NCBI RefSeq assembly: GCF_001015055.1 | Contig: NZ_BBWZ01000015.1 | Coordinates: 24,937 to 88,936, forward strand | DNA length: 64,000 bases | Reading direction: 5' to 3' | From: Aneurinibacillus tyrosinisolvens | Lineage (GTDB): Bacteria > Bacillota > Bacilli > Aneurinibacillales > Aneurinibacillaceae | Part shown: one piece after another, positions 9,250 through 18,474 of the stretch | Layout of the letters: each line of letters starts with the position of its first letter | How positions within the stretch are numbered: position 1 is the stretch's first letter | Translations under genes and position numbers: made by a program | Notes under the pieces: generated by a model | The model's input: the letters and a program-made list of their open reading frames with translations, nothing else | Database searches by the model: none | What the model was told of the DNA's origin: nothing

Positions 9250-9497
9250 CAGAGAAGGCGAGCGAGTAGCGATCCATATCCGGAGTGGCAGAGAGTCGGT
9301 GGCAGCTGAAAACCGGCCCGGGCGGAAAGTGAAGTACAGCGCTGGAGTGAATCCCTGTTCTTTCCCTGCTTTTTTGGGGAATAGGGCGGTTGGCGGCCAG
9401 CCTGCCGTTATTTTCTCAAGTGAAGGACAATATGTCCTTAATGAGGGTGGTACCGCGAGCGAACTCGTCCCTTTTATAGGGACGGGTTTTTTTTGGC
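9250..9497 (+). ncRNA. T-box riboswitch leader of tyrS
   Basis: The leader contains the invariant T-box AGGGTGGTACCGCG (9444-9457), which pairs with the acceptor end of uncharged tRNA. A terminator follows directly (CGTCCC 9466-9471 with GGGACG 9479-9484, then eight or more T). In Stem I the segment GAAGTACAGC (about 9329-9338) presents UAC, a tyrosine codon, followed by the usual A, fitting the downstream tyrosyl-tRNA synthetase. Low charged tRNA-Tyr would stabilise the antiterminator and raise expression. Confidence 0.93.
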
Positions 9498-9551
9498 TAA
9501 AGAAAGCATGTTCTTTTATTTACTATTATACGTAAAGGTGGGATTCAAAAG

Positions 9552-10814
9552 ATGAGTGAAGAAAAAGGAAATAAGCTCACAGATGAGCAGAAGCTTGAGG
9601 TTGAGCGGCAGATGGAAGTTATTCGCCGCGGTGTGGCGGAGATTGTACCGGAGGAGGAAATGAGGAAAAAAGTTGAGCGCTCCGTTGTTACCGGTAAACC
9701 GCTAAAGGTTAAGCTTGGCCTCGATCCGTCAGCGCCGGACATTCATGTTGGACACACCGTTGTATTACATAAGCTTCGTCAGTTCCAGCAGCTTGGCCAT
9801 ACCGTACAGCTCGTTATCGGTGATTTTACGGGCCGCATCGGTGACCCGACAGGCAAGTCCGAGACAAGAAAACAGCTCACGGAAGAAGAAGTAAAGGCGA
9901 ACGCCAGGACGTATATCGAGCAGTTCGCTAAAATCCTCGATGTAGACAAAATCGAAGTGAATTACAACAGCACCTGGCTTGCCCCGATGAATTTCTCCGA
10001 TGTTGTAACGCTGGCAGCCAAAGTAACGGTTGCCCGCATGCTTGAGCGAGACGATTTTGAAAAGCGTTATACAAGTAACCAGCCGATCAGCATCCACGAA
10101 TTTTTCTACCCGCTTATGCAGGGGTATGATTCCGTCGCGCTGGAGAGCGACGTAGAGCTTGGCGGGACGGACCAGAAGTTTAATTTGCTTATGGGCCGCC
10201 AGCTGCAGAAAGAATACGGCTTATCGCAGCAATGTGCACTTACGATGCCGATTATCGAGGGGCTGGACGGCGTTCAGAAAATGAGCAAAAGCCTGGGCAA
10301 CTATATTGGAATCAGCGAGCCGCCGAATGAAATTTATGGTAAGGCGATGTCTATTCCCGATGAGCTAATGGTGAAATACTACGAGCTTGCGACAAGCATT
10401 TCACTTGAGGAGCTGGAAAAGCTAAAGAGTGGTCTTGCGAATGGAACGATTCACCCGCGGGATGCGAAGATGCGTCTGGCCCGTACGTTTGTAGAAATGT
10501 ATGTGGGAGAAGAAGCGGCGCAGGAAGCGGAAAACCACTTCAAAACCGTCTTCCAGCAGCGCGCCCTGCCTGCGGATATACCAGAAAAGACTGTTGCAGC
10601 TGCAGATCTTGAAGATGGAAAGATGTGGATTGTAAAGCTTTTATCTGAGCTTGACCTTGTGCCGTCCAACGGAGAAGCGCGCCGGATGGTACAGCAGGGA
10701 GCGGTTAAAATTAACGAAACGAAGGTAGAATCCGTCGATGACCGCATTGCTGTAGAGGACGGCATGATCATCCAGGTAGGTAAAAGGAAGTTTGCCAAAG
10801 TTACAATTCAATAG
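9552..10814 (+). CDS. tyrS: Tyrosyl-tRNA synthetase, type 2 (TyrZ-like)
   Basis: Class I aminoacyl-tRNA synthetase charging tRNA-Tyr. HVGH (residues 65-68) and KMSKS (243-247) are the two ATP-binding signatures, and an S4-like RNA-binding domain ends the 420-residue chain (about 355-420). The segment LGLDPSAPDIHVGHTVVLHK is typical of the type 2 subfamily, to which B. subtilis TyrZ belongs, rather than the type 1 TyrS. The ATG at 9552 is preceded by AAGGTGG. Expression is governed by the T-box leader. The gene converges on rpsD with a shared terminator. Confidence 0.95.
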   Translation: MSEEKGNKLTDEQKLEVERQMEVIRRGVAEIVPEEEMRKKVERSVVTGKPLKVKLGLDPSAPDIHVGHTVVLHKLRQFQQLGHTVQLVIGDFTGRIGDPTGKSETRKQLTEEEVKANARTYIEQFAKILDVDKIEVNYNSTWLAPMNFSDVVTLAAKVTVARMLERDDFEKRYTSNQPISIHEFFYPLMQGYDSVALESDVELGGTDQKFNLLMGRQLQKEYGLSQQCALTMPIIEGLDGVQKMSKSLGNYIGISEPPNEIYGKAMSIPDELMVKYYELATSISLEELEKLKSGLANGTIHPRDAKMRLARTFVEMYVGEEAAQEAENHFKTVFQQRALPADIPEKTVAAADLEDGKMWIVKLLSELDLVPSNGEARRMVQQGAVKINETKVESVDDRIAVEDGMIIQVGKRKFAKVTIQ

Positions 10815-10831
10815 CATCAATAGCATAAAAA

Positions 10832-10863
10832 AAATCTCACCGTACTGTACGGTGAGATTTTTG
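10832..10863. terminator. Bidirectional terminator between tyrS and rpsD
   Basis: Near-perfect palindrome: AAATCTCACCGTAC (10832-10845) and its complement (10847-10860), flanked by an A run on the left and T run on the right. Confidence 0.9.
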
Positions 10864-10880
10864 TGTTATTTAGAAATCGA

Positions 10881-11477
10881 TTAACGAGAGTAGAACTCAA
10901 CGATGAGTTTTTCGTTAATTTCCGCAGGAAGCTCTTCACGGTCAGGAAGACGAGTGTACGTTCCTTCTACTTTAGCATCATCAAAGCTCAAGTAGTTTGG
11001 AAGGTAAGAGCGGGCTTCAATAGAATCTTTTACGATATCAAAGCCACGGCTTTTTTCACGAAGTCCGATAACATCGCCTGGTTTTACACGGTAAGAAGGA
11101 ATGTCTACTTTCTTGCCGTTTACCGTAATGTGGCCGTGTGTTGTCAGCTGGCGTGCAGCTGGACGACTAGCGGCAAATCCAAGACGGTATACAAGGTTGT
11201 CCAGACGGGACTCTAACAATTTCATGAAGTTTTCACCAACAACGCCAGGCATTTTGCTTGCATCGTCGAATACTTTACGGAATTGTTTTTCCATCATTCC
11301 GTACATGTGGCGAAGTTTTTGCTTTTCAGTCAATTGAACCGCGTATTCGCTCATTTTACGGCGACCATGTCCGTGTTGTCCCGGTGGGAAATTACGTTTG
11401 ATGTCTTTGCCAGTTCCGTCTAAAGAAATTCCAAGACGGCGAGCAAGTTTGTGGCGTGGGCCAGTATAACGTGCCAT
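10881..11477 (-). CDS. rpsD: 30S ribosomal protein S4
   Basis: Primary 16S rRNA-binding protein needed for assembly of the small subunit and decoding fidelity; in Firmicutes it also represses its own translation. The 198-residue sequence begins [19 protein letters not shown] and has the S4 RNA-binding domain (about residues 88-150, [21 protein letters not shown], with [16 protein letters not shown]). The start at 11477 is preceded by AAAGGGGA. It is transcribed alone from a promoter inside the end of the neighbouring exporter gene. Confidence 0.97.
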   Translation of the reverse strand: MARYTGPRHKLARRLGISLDGTGKDIKRNFPPGQHGHGRRKMSEYAVQLTEKQKLRHMYGMMEKQFRKVFDDASKMPGVVGENFMKLLESRLDNLVYRLGFAASRPAARQLTTHGHITVNGKKVDIPSYRVKPGDVIGLREKSRGFDIVKDSIEARSYLPNYLSFDDAKVEGTYTRLPDREELPAEINEKLIVEFYSR

Positions 11478-11685
11478 ATTAATTCGTTCCCCTTTACAAA
11501 TAAGATTAATTAGGTGTTTACTTCCACCTGGCTAGTTCCGTAACTTTCTACATGCTCTCCGGACGGTAGCGTTTCCGCCGCATGCTCCGTTAAGGGAAGT
11601 CAGCCGCAGCCCTTAAGGGATGAAACTAATGAAAGTGACCAGGCGTTTTTACCTAAAATCATTGCTACCCTGCATAAAGCACATA
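11478..11685 (-). ncRNA. Structured 5' leader of rpsD (putative S4 autoregulatory element)
   Basis: The roughly 200-nt leader can close on itself. ACTTTC (11543-11548) pairs with GAAAGT (11631-11636), and CCTGG (11527-11531) with CCAGG (11639-11643), enclosing smaller GC-rich hairpins. B. subtilis rpsD is known to be translationally autoregulated through its leader. Equivalence here rests on position and pairing only. Confidence 0.6.
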
Positions 11686-11691
11686 AATAAT

Positions 11692-11719
11692 ATTATACAT
11701 CCGGTATAGCAAAAGTCAA
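11692..11719 (-). promoter_or_regulatory. rpsD promoter
   Basis: On the minus strand TTGACT (11714-11719), 16-bp spacer and TATAAT (11692-11697), preceded by TG. The -35 box overlaps the stop-codon end of the neighbouring exporter gene. Confidence 0.75.
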
Positions 11720-12657
11720 CTTTTTTCCGCGCTTACAGCAACGATCTCTTTTTCACTGTTTACAATGACGATTCCTCCTATAACAAAAAAGAGGGAGATA
11801 AAAACGACGGAGTGCAGTGTTTCAGCAAGGAGAAGCGTGGATAGAAGCACACCGAACACCGGGACAAGAAAAAAGTACATCGATACCTTTCCAACTTTAT
11901 TGAACTTTAGGAGCGTGTTCCACAGGGCAAAGCCCGCTGCGGAAAGAAAGGACAAGTATAATAAATACAGCAAAGATGTTCCGTTAAAATGAAAAGGGGC
12001 CCACCCTGCTCCGGCTGCACCGATGATGATGAGCACGAGGGAGCCCAGCAGCATTTGATAGCACGTAAGATATACCGTATTTAACGTGGACGCTTTGTTT
12101 TTCGCTAAAATTCCTCCGAGCGAATTGGAGAAAGCAGCGATGAGGAGTGCGATTTCCCCAAGGCCGAAAGCAAGATGAAAGGAACCTGCTGTGCTGCTCG
12201 CCAGGATGACACCGAAAAAGCCGAGAGTGAGCCCGATTGTTTTGTGCCAGTTCATGCGATCATTTTTATACATGTAATGGGCGAGCAGCACGGAAAAGAA
12301 CGTCCCGGACCCGGTAATAATCGAACCTTGAATGCCTGTACTGTATCCCAATCCAATGTAGAACAGAATATACTGGAGGGTCGTCTGGAAAAAACCGACC
12401 TGGATGATGGCGGGAAGCGAACCTCTAACGAAGAAGGCGCGGCGCTCCTTAATGAACAAAAATCCGGCGAGCATAAGCGAGGCAATAAAGAAGCGGTAGC
12501 CAGCAAATAAAATTTGGGCATATGTATCGTTTTTTTGAATGGAGAGAAGCGTATAGCTCATTTTGATAAAAGGGAATGCGCTTCCCCACAAAAAACAAAC
12601 AAAAGTTGCCGTAGCGATAAGTCCAAACCGGCCGGTGAGTAATTTTTCTGCGTTCAA
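11716..12657 (-). CDS. DMT-superfamily (EamA-type) membrane exporter
   Basis: Polytopic inner-membrane protein with about ten hydrophobic helices in two homologous halves, typical of drug/metabolite transporters. Recognisable parts are FLWGSAFPFIKMSY near the start and the second-half SLGGILAKNKAS and AGFALWNTLLKFNKVG. I start it at TTG 12657, 6 bases after AAGGAA, giving 313 residues. The longer frame adds 21 unlikely residues. The substrate cannot be predicted. It is transcribed in the same direction as rpsD and lies upstream of it, but rpsD has its own promoter. Confidence 0.88.
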   Translation of the reverse strand: MNAEKLLTGRFGLIATATFVCFLWGSAFPFIKMSYTLLSIQKNDTYAQILFAGYRFFIASLMLAGFLFIKERRAFFVRGSLPAIIQVGFFQTTLQYILFYIGLGYSTGIQGSIITGSGTFFSVLLAHYMYKNDRMNWHKTIGLTLGFFGVILASSTAGSFHLAFGLGEIALLIAAFSNSLGGILAKNKASTLNTVYLTCYQMLLGSLVLIIIGAAGAGWAPFHFNGTSLLYLLYLSFLSAAGFALWNTLLKFNKVGKVSMYFFLVPVFGVLLSTLLLAETLHSVVFISLFFVIGGIVIVNSEKEIVAVSAEKS

Positions 12658-12855
12658 ATCAGGTTCCTTCTTTCCATAAAGTAAAGCTGAATTCAAAGAA
12701 AATTCAAAGATGGCAAACAAATTTTAATAAAAAACATATAAAAACATAGTACAATAATAAGAAGGTATTTTTAAATAGCCAGATTCAGTTTTGTGCCGAT
12801 CGGGACTTCTCTCTATGCCTAAAAGAGAATAATTGGCAATTTATATAAATAGTAC

Positions 12856-12884
12856 GTGAAACATTCATGAGTATCCCGTATAAT
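12856..12884 (+). promoter_or_regulatory. Putative promoter of the phosphatase/GGDEF operon
   Basis: GTGAAA (12856-12861), 17-bp spacer, TATAAT (12879-12884), about 30 bases before the histidine phosphatase start. Confidence 0.45.
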
Positions 12885-12913
12885 TAAATTAGAAAAAATA
12901 GGCAGGTTACCTG

Positions 12914-13519
12914 ATGAGAAATAATCATAAAAAACATGTTTATCTTGTCCGCCACGGCCAAACGGATTGGAACGTTCAGCGGCGGATCCAGGGACATAGC
13001 GATATTCCGTTAAACAATGAAGGAGTAAGGCAGGCCAGGCTTCTGGCTGATAAATTAAAGGAAATCCCTTTTACACTTGTGTGTTCCAGCGATTTACAGA
13101 GAGCCATACATACTGCCCGATACCTGGCCGATGCTAAGGGGATTCAAGTTGAAGTCTATCCTGGGCTTCGGGAACGCCACTACGGCCTGTGGGAAGGGGA
13201 AGACTATGAGACCGTACGTGCCCAATTCCCTGATTTCGATCCGGGGAATGACCATATGGGCAAATATAAAGTCGAAACATTTTCTGAAATGCAGCATCGC
13301 GGCGTTCAGTGCTTACATGAAATTGCAGAAAATAGCGATGCCGAGCACGTTCTGATTGTAAGTCATGGGGGATTAATCAACGCTGTTCTTCATCATATGA
13401 GTGGAGGAGAGCACGGCACGGGGAAAACCCGGCTTACCAATACATCCATTAATTACGCCACATATGAGAATAGCAAATGGATGCTTCATACAGTGAATGA
13501 TGACAGTCATTTGGAGTAG
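12914..13519 (+). CDS. Histidine phosphatase family protein (phosphoglycerate mutase-like)
   Basis: Cytosolic phosphatase of the branch-1 histidine phosphatase superfamily. The phosphohistidine motif is VYLVRHGQTDWN (His14), the second catalytic cluster is GLRERHYGLWEG, and the late catalytic His sits in VLIVSHGGLINAV. The 201-residue length fits the family. CobC-, PhoE- and GpmB-type members cannot be told apart by eye. It begins at ATG 12914 after a modest AGGTTA. A GGDEF protein follows after 45 bases, probably in the same transcript. Confidence 0.88.
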   Translation: MRNNHKKHVYLVRHGQTDWNVQRRIQGHSDIPLNNEGVRQARLLADKLKEIPFTLVCSSDLQRAIHTARYLADAKGIQVEVYPGLRERHYGLWEGEDYETVRAQFPDFDPGNDHMGKYKVETFSEMQHRGVQCLHEIAENSDAEHVLIVSHGGLINAVLHHMSGGEHGTGKTRLTNTSINYATYENSKWMLHTVNDDSHLE

Positions 13520-13564
13520 ATAAATAGCAAGCAGGATGGTAGAGGATAGAAAGAAGGCGAAACA

Positions 13565-15862
13565 TTGAATAATTACGGGTTATATAATCAGGAGGGGCAG
13601 GCCGGGGTGGATGATGTGTCTGTACATAGGCTTGAAGAGGCGTTTTCAACTGATTTACAATGCTTTTCTCCTGACTCTTTTCTTGCCGATTGCGGGTGGA
13701 TTTTTGCCATGGATGAATCGGGAAAGTTGCTTACTTCGGTAGAAATAGGAGACCCGGAATTTGTCATTGCTCCGGTCTGCCTCAAGCCCGAACACGGACA
13801 GAAGGTTCACTGGCAGGCTCAAGAGAACGATTACACCCTGTGCATGCAGGTTATCCAGCACGAAACCGTTTTAGGATACGTGGGGATTGCGCTTCCCCAT
13901 GAGGTTGAGCAAGCGGCCGCCTTGTCTTATATGAATGGATTTATGTGCAGGATTTATCAAGCATTAAAAATGAATCAAAATGAGAAGGTCAGCCATTTGC
14001 TTCTGGAAGTAAACCGAAGCCTGAAACTCGATGAAGTAATGGAAACCATTGTCACCCGTATTGCATCTATTATTAATAAAGGGGATTGCATGGCTGTTAT
14101 TTTTGATGAGGAACAGGACATTGTGGCACCATGCTGGTCCTCAAGTGAAAACAGCCTTAACTGCTGGAATGAAAGCATAAGCCGCAATTCAGAATGGCTG
14201 TTATACCAGAGCATCCTTGAAGCTTTGGCGGGGAAAGAGCTGCTGACGGGCAGAGAAACAGACGACCTCCAATTATTTGGAGAGGACACCTCATTTGCGG
14301 GCGAATATGTAATCGTTCCGCTTAAGTACAAGGAAAGAACGCTCGGATTGCTTATTGTTCTGAATGAGACAGGTTCCCCCTACACGCCGTTGGAACAACA
14401 TCTTATTTACAGTTTAACAAAGGATTTGGGGCTTTCCATTCATAATTCAAGCATGCAGCTCCGGGCACAGCGGGATGAACAAAAGCGAAACATGTGGTTC
14501 GAAATCACTAAAAAAATTCACTCCTCGATCGATGTGGATGAAGTTCTTCACGCTTTTATCGATAACGTAAAAAAACTGTATCCGCAGATGCAGGTGGATT
14601 TATGGCTTTCCCATGACTCTTATTCCAGCACCCTCCCTGTAAAACAGTTTACTTTCTCTGCTGCCGGTTACGATGTGAGTGCACAGGCTTTTATGGAAGC
14701 CCGCACGATTATGGTTAATTCTACAGGGAATCGTACCTTCACGCTTGCAGCTCCACTGAGGGGGAAGCAGGGGGTATACGGTGTGCTTGAGGTATATACG
14801 GATAGGCCTCTGTCGCTGCATGAACGCGAAGTTGAATATATTACAATGCTTGCCGACACAGCCGGGAATGCATTTGAGAATGCCCAGCTGTACCGTCAAT
14901 CGCAAAATTTGATTAAGGAATTGCTCCTTATTAATGAAATAACCCAGCAGTTGAACCGAAGCATTAAAATGAATGATGTGCTGTCCTTCATTACATTTAA
15001 GTTAACAGAGATTTTTAAGACGCAATACTGCTGTATCCTTCACCCGACGAAAGGCACCGAGGAATTTACGATACAGGCCGCTACAAACCATGAGCATATA
15101 AATTTGTCAATCAAGGCGGATGGAAGGCTAAAGGATTTGCTTACAAACAGAGAATCGATTCTTATCGCCGACACATGCCAGGGGGAACAAATCTTTGAGC
15201 CATTTGCTTACCGTTCTTTCATGGCTGTGCCGCTTGTGAACGGTGAGAATGTTGACGGAGCCATCCTGCTGATGGATAAACGCCCTCATTTCTACATGTT
15301 TGATGATTTTAAGCGCCTCGAGATCCTCGCCCAGCATGTTAGGGTTGCCATGACGAACGCCTCCCTTCATGCCGAAGTGGAGAGAATGGTTATTACTGAT
15401 AATTTAACAGGGCTTAATAACCGCAAGTATCTCTATGATAAAATGGCAGAGTCGCAGGCATTGGACGGTTATGGCTCCATTATTTTGATGGACATTGATC
15501 ACTTTAAATTGGTAAACGACAACTTCGGACACCAAATAGGAGATAATATCCTTATACAGGTGGCCGGTATTCTTAAATCCTCGATTCGGCCTTCTGATAT
15601 TGCGGCTCGCTGGGGTGGTGAAGAGATGGTTATTTACCTGCCAAGAGTGAACATGGAGATGGCGCAGGAAGTTGCCGAGCGCGTTCGCATTAAAGTGAAG
15701 GAGCAAACAACGCCGCCGGTTACCATTTCCAGCGGAGTGACTACCTGGTTTAAAGAGGATGAACGCCTCAGTGTTGAGCATGTATTCCAGCTGGCGGACG
15801 AGGCGCTATACGAAGCGAAACATGCCGGAAGAGACCGTGTTTTTATCGCTTCACAATCATAA
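13565..15862 (+). CDS. GAF-domain diguanylate cyclase
   Basis: Predicted soluble cyclic-di-GMP synthase. The 765-residue chain has several GAF-like regions (roughly residues 140-290, 310-450 and 460-600) and a C-terminal GGDEF domain. The active-site loop is GGEEM (684-688), a functional variant, preceded by the inhibitory RxxD site RPSD (675-678), so product inhibition is expected. No membrane helix is seen. The start is TTG at 13565 after GAAGG. A GAF-GGDEF protein (YtrP-like) near refZ is also found in B. subtilis, so this is conserved context rather than an insertion. Confidence 0.88.
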   Translation: MNNYGLYNQEGQAGVDDVSVHRLEEAFSTDLQCFSPDSFLADCGWIFAMDESGKLLTSVEIGDPEFVIAPVCLKPEHGQKVHWQAQENDYTLCMQVIQHETVLGYVGIALPHEVEQAAALSYMNGFMCRIYQALKMNQNEKVSHLLLEVNRSLKLDEVMETIVTRIASIINKGDCMAVIFDEEQDIVAPCWSSSENSLNCWNESISRNSEWLLYQSILEALAGKELLTGRETDDLQLFGEDTSFAGEYVIVPLKYKERTLGLLIVLNETGSPYTPLEQHLIYSLTKDLGLSIHNSSMQLRAQRDEQKRNMWFEITKKIHSSIDVDEVLHAFIDNVKKLYPQMQVDLWLSHDSYSSTLPVKQFTFSAAGYDVSAQAFMEARTIMVNSTGNRTFTLAAPLRGKQGVYGVLEVYTDRPLSLHEREVEYITMLADTAGNAFENAQLYRQSQNLIKELLLINEITQQLNRSIKMNDVLSFITFKLTEIFKTQYCCILHPTKGTEEFTIQAATNHEHINLSIKADGRLKDLLTNRESILIADTCQGEQIFEPFAYRSFMAVPLVNGENVDGAILLMDKRPHFYMFDDFKRLEILAQHVRVAMTNASLHAEVERMVITDNLTGLNNRKYLYDKMAESQALDGYGSIILMDIDHFKLVNDNFGHQIGDNILIQVAGILKSSIRPSDIAARWGGEEMVIYLPRVNMEMAQEVAERVRIKVKEQTTPPVTISSGVTTWFKEDERLSVEHVFQLADEALYEAKHAGRDRVFIASQS

Positions 15863-15952
15863 GTGTGGAAAGAGTGCTTCTATAGTAAAGAAGCCTCTTT
15901 ATTTTCAATTATAATGAGTGACTATTCAGTCATCAAATTACAGGAGGTTTAT

Positions 15953-16933
15953 ATGAAATCGCATAGCGTAGAGACAGAGATTTTGTCGCTTCAAATTCCC
16001 ACACCGTTCAACGTTGGACCGATTAACATTTTCTTAATTAAGGGCGAAATGTTAACGCTGGTTGATACGGGACCGAAAACAATAGAAGCGCGTGAATTGC
16101 TGGACGCATTTTTAAAGAAAAACGGATTTTCCTGGAGTGATATCGGGCAGGTTTTTTTAACCCATCAGCACGTGGATCATACCGGTCTTTTGGCGGAAGT
16201 CCACGAACGTTCCGGAGCTACGGTCATTGCACACCCCGATGCCGTGCCCTATATCGAGATGGATGCGGGCTTTGTTGAATACCATGATGCTTTTTTTCTG
16301 CGGATTTACCAGGAGAACGGGGTTCCGGACGAGATGCTTGGGCATGTGATTAAGTTTCGCCAGATGATGGAGAAGTTTGGAGAACCGGCACCTGTGCATG
16401 TCAGGGTAGAGGGAGGGGTGCCTCTTCAAGGTGTTGAAGAGTGGAAGACCGTGTTTACGCCTGGCCATACGCAAAACCACCTGGCGCTTTATCGTGAGCA
16501 GGATGGCTGGATGCTGTCCGGTGATTTCCTTATCAAGGAAATTTCTTCGAACGCTTTTCTTGAACCGCCGGTATATCGTGAAATGCCAAGGGCACGTCCG
16601 CTTCTCGTCTATCGCGAAGCCATGGGAAGGGTAGCTAAAATGAATGTCACACGCATGTTTTCCGCACACGGTGAGGAGATAACGGAGCACAGAGAATTAA
16701 TCGAGCACCGGCTAAGGCGTCATGGGGAGAGGGCGGACAAAATCCATCAGCTGCTTGAGGAAGGACCTAAAACCGCGTTTGAGCTTTCCGTCAGTCTTTT
16801 CCCGAAAATATTTAGCAAAGAACTGCCGCTTACCTTCTCTGAAACGCTCGGGCATTTGGATTTACTCGAAGCAGCGCAGCGCGTAGAAGTGGTTGAGCTG
16901 GGCGGTGTAAAAAAATATCGGAGAGTGGAATAG
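15953..16933 (+). CDS. MBL-fold metallo-hydrolase
   Basis: Metallo-beta-lactamase-fold hydrolase of 326 residues. The metal motif HxHxDH appears as THQHVDHTG (about residues 66-74), later ligands as FTPGHTQNHLALY and LSGDFL, and a last His in FSAHGEEI. A C-terminal winged-helix-like extension (about 250-326) is common in the glyoxalase II/LACTB2-like subgroup. The ATG at 15953 follows AGGAGG by 7 bases; an upstream frame of 30 residues lacks a ribosome-binding site. The substrate is unknown. Confidence 0.87.
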   Translation: MKSHSVETEILSLQIPTPFNVGPINIFLIKGEMLTLVDTGPKTIEARELLDAFLKKNGFSWSDIGQVFLTHQHVDHTGLLAEVHERSGATVIAHPDAVPYIEMDAGFVEYHDAFFLRIYQENGVPDEMLGHVIKFRQMMEKFGEPAPVHVRVEGGVPLQGVEEWKTVFTPGHTQNHLALYREQDGWMLSGDFLIKEISSNAFLEPPVYREMPRARPLLVYREAMGRVAKMNVTRMFSAHGEEITEHRELIEHRLRRHGERADKIHQLLEEGPKTAFELSVSLFPKIFSKELPLTFSETLGHLDLLEAAQRVEVVELGGVKKYRRVE

Positions 16934-16960
16934 GAAACGAATTCCCTGCATTTTTACAAT

Positions 16961-16990
16961 GAAGCTTCCAATAATGGAGGCTTTTTCTTT
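16961..16990 (+). terminator. Terminator of the MBL-fold gene
   Basis: Hairpin AAGCTTCC (16962-16969) with GGAGGCTT (16977-16984, one G:U pair), followed by T-rich sequence. Confidence 0.7.
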
Positions 16991-17046
16991 TTATTAATGA
17001 TATAATGATTCGTATGTGAAGCTATATGAGTAGAGGAGGCCGTTAT

Positions 17047-17706
17047 TTGAAGCGGATCATTTTTTCTGTCCTCTTCCTGGTCGTAATTATTTATTTTGTG
17101 ATGCAAACAGAGTTTGGTCATTTGTTGCGTACAGGGAATATTCAACAGGTTGCAGAGTATATCCAATCCTATGGTTGGGTTGCTTTTCTTATAGCTATAC
17201 TGGCAGTAATGCTGCAGACGTTCTTTCCGGTTGTGCCTTTTGTTTTACTGGCGGGTGCGAACGTTATCGCGTTCGGACTCGGGCTCGGTTTTGCAGTCAG
17301 CTGGACGGGAGCGGTTTTTGCCGCGATTGCAAACTTCTTTCTAGCTCGCTATGCGGCACGGGAATGGGCGGAAAGGAAAATGGGCCACCATTCTTTTGTG
17401 AAGAATTTAAATCGCCATGCGGAGACGAGAGGATTCGTCGTTATCCTGCTGGCCCGCTGGATTCCGATTTTACCTTCCAGCGCGGTAAATACGGCTGCCG
17501 GTATATCAAAAATACCCTTTCGAGCGTTTTTATTTGCCACATTAATCGGAAAAGTCCCCGCTGTTTTTTTTGAGTCGCTGCTCGGCCATTATTTGATTAA
17601 TTGGGAGCATCATAAAGGAAAACTTGTTCTTATTTTAATTGGATTAATCTTGTTCATGCTCGGGTTAAACTACTTAAAGAAGAAGAAATCCACCTTGCTT
17701 TCGTAG
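17047..17706 (+). CDS. TVP38/TMEM64 family (VTT-domain) membrane protein
   Basis: Polytopic membrane protein of about 219 residues with five or six hydrophobic segments and the VTT/DedA-like core (LLARWIPILPSSAVNTAAGISKIPF and FFLARYAAREWAERK). The family is implicated in lipid scrambling or membrane homeostasis; the precise function of this member is unknown. The start is TTG 17047, 7 bases after AGGAGG (17034-17039). An upstream ATG at 17026 contains the ribosome-binding site within its frame and is unlikely. The refZ gene follows closely. Confidence 0.85.
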   Translation: MKRIIFSVLFLVVIIYFVMQTEFGHLLRTGNIQQVAEYIQSYGWVAFLIAILAVMLQTFFPVVPFVLLAGANVIAFGLGLGFAVSWTGAVFAAIANFFLARYAAREWAERKMGHHSFVKNLNRHAETRGFVVILLARWIPILPSSAVNTAAGISKIPFRAFLFATLIGKVPAVFFESLLGHYLINWEHHKGKLVLILIGLILFMLGLNYLKKKKSTLLS

Positions 17707-17745
17707 GAAGCAAGGTTTTTATACTTCCAGTGGGGGGAGAGGCAT

Positions 17746-18381
17746 TTGAAGCGTTCGCCGAAGTTCACGAAGGAAAAAATTGTCCAGGCTGCGATTCGGC
17801 TGTTTGATTCGCAAGGGTTTGACGGAACAACCGTGCGGCAAATCGCCAGTGAAGCAGAGGTGAATCTTGCGCTCATTTCTTACCATTTTCAAAGTAAGAA
17901 GGGGTTACTGGAATATGTAATGATAAACTACTATGAAGGGCTTTTCGGGCGGCTGGATGAATGCCGATACCGGAGCGACTGGGATTCCCTCCATGTTCTG
18001 CTTCGCAATATGCTGGAAGAGTGGGTTCGTTTCCAATGTGAACATTATCAGGTGACACGTTTAATTCAGCGTGAATTGTCCGTAGAGTCCATGCTGGGCA
18101 GAGAAATTATGAGCACCTATATTGCCAGGCTTAGGCATTATTTCACGGCCATTCTCGAGGAAGGTGTGCTGGAGGGAGAATTCCCTGCTCTGGATGTCGA
18201 TGGAATTGTGATTCATATTTTATCGATCATGAGCTTTCCTTACGCTTACCCACAGATTATTAGAGAAGTATTCCACGCTGAGCCGCTTGAAGAGCAGTTC
18301 GTTCAGAAAATGGTCAATTATGTATGCGACTTTTTACAACATATGATGACACCGATTGACACTGCACGGCAGGTTTTTTAG
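17746..18381 (+). CDS. refZ: RefZ-like TetR-family regulator (forespore FtsZ regulator)
   Basis: TetR-type DNA-binding protein: HTH in residues 8-55 (KFTKEKIVQAAIRLFDSQGF and TTVRQIASEAEVNLALISYH), then an all-helical C-terminal domain, 211 residues. Similarity over the whole length and its position next to an EzrA-like gene match B. subtilis RefZ (YttP), which binds chromosomal sites near the origin and inhibits FtsZ during sporulation. The start is TTG 17746 after GGGGAGAGG. A strong terminator follows. Orthology is inferred from sequence memory and synteny. Confidence 0.75.
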   Translation: MKRSPKFTKEKIVQAAIRLFDSQGFDGTTVRQIASEAEVNLALISYHFQSKKGLLEYVMINYYEGLFGRLDECRYRSDWDSLHVLLRNMLEEWVRFQCEHYQVTRLIQRELSVESMLGREIMSTYIARLRHYFTAILEEGVLEGEFPALDVDGIVIHILSIMSFPYAYPQIIREVFHAEPLEEQFVQKMVNYVCDFLQHMMTPIDTARQVF

Positions 18382-18384
18382 AGA

Positions 18385-18414
18385 AAAGTTCCTGATCAAG
18401 CAGGAACTTTTTTA
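18385..18414 (+). terminator. Terminator of refZ
   Basis: Perfect 10-bp stem AAAGTTCCTG (18385-18394) with CAGGAACTTT (18401-18410), then T run. Confidence 0.9.
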
Positions 18415-18474
18415 GTGTATACCTAATTAATAAGATAGGTAGGTTTATTTCTTTCTTAAAGGAGCAACTGCGTG

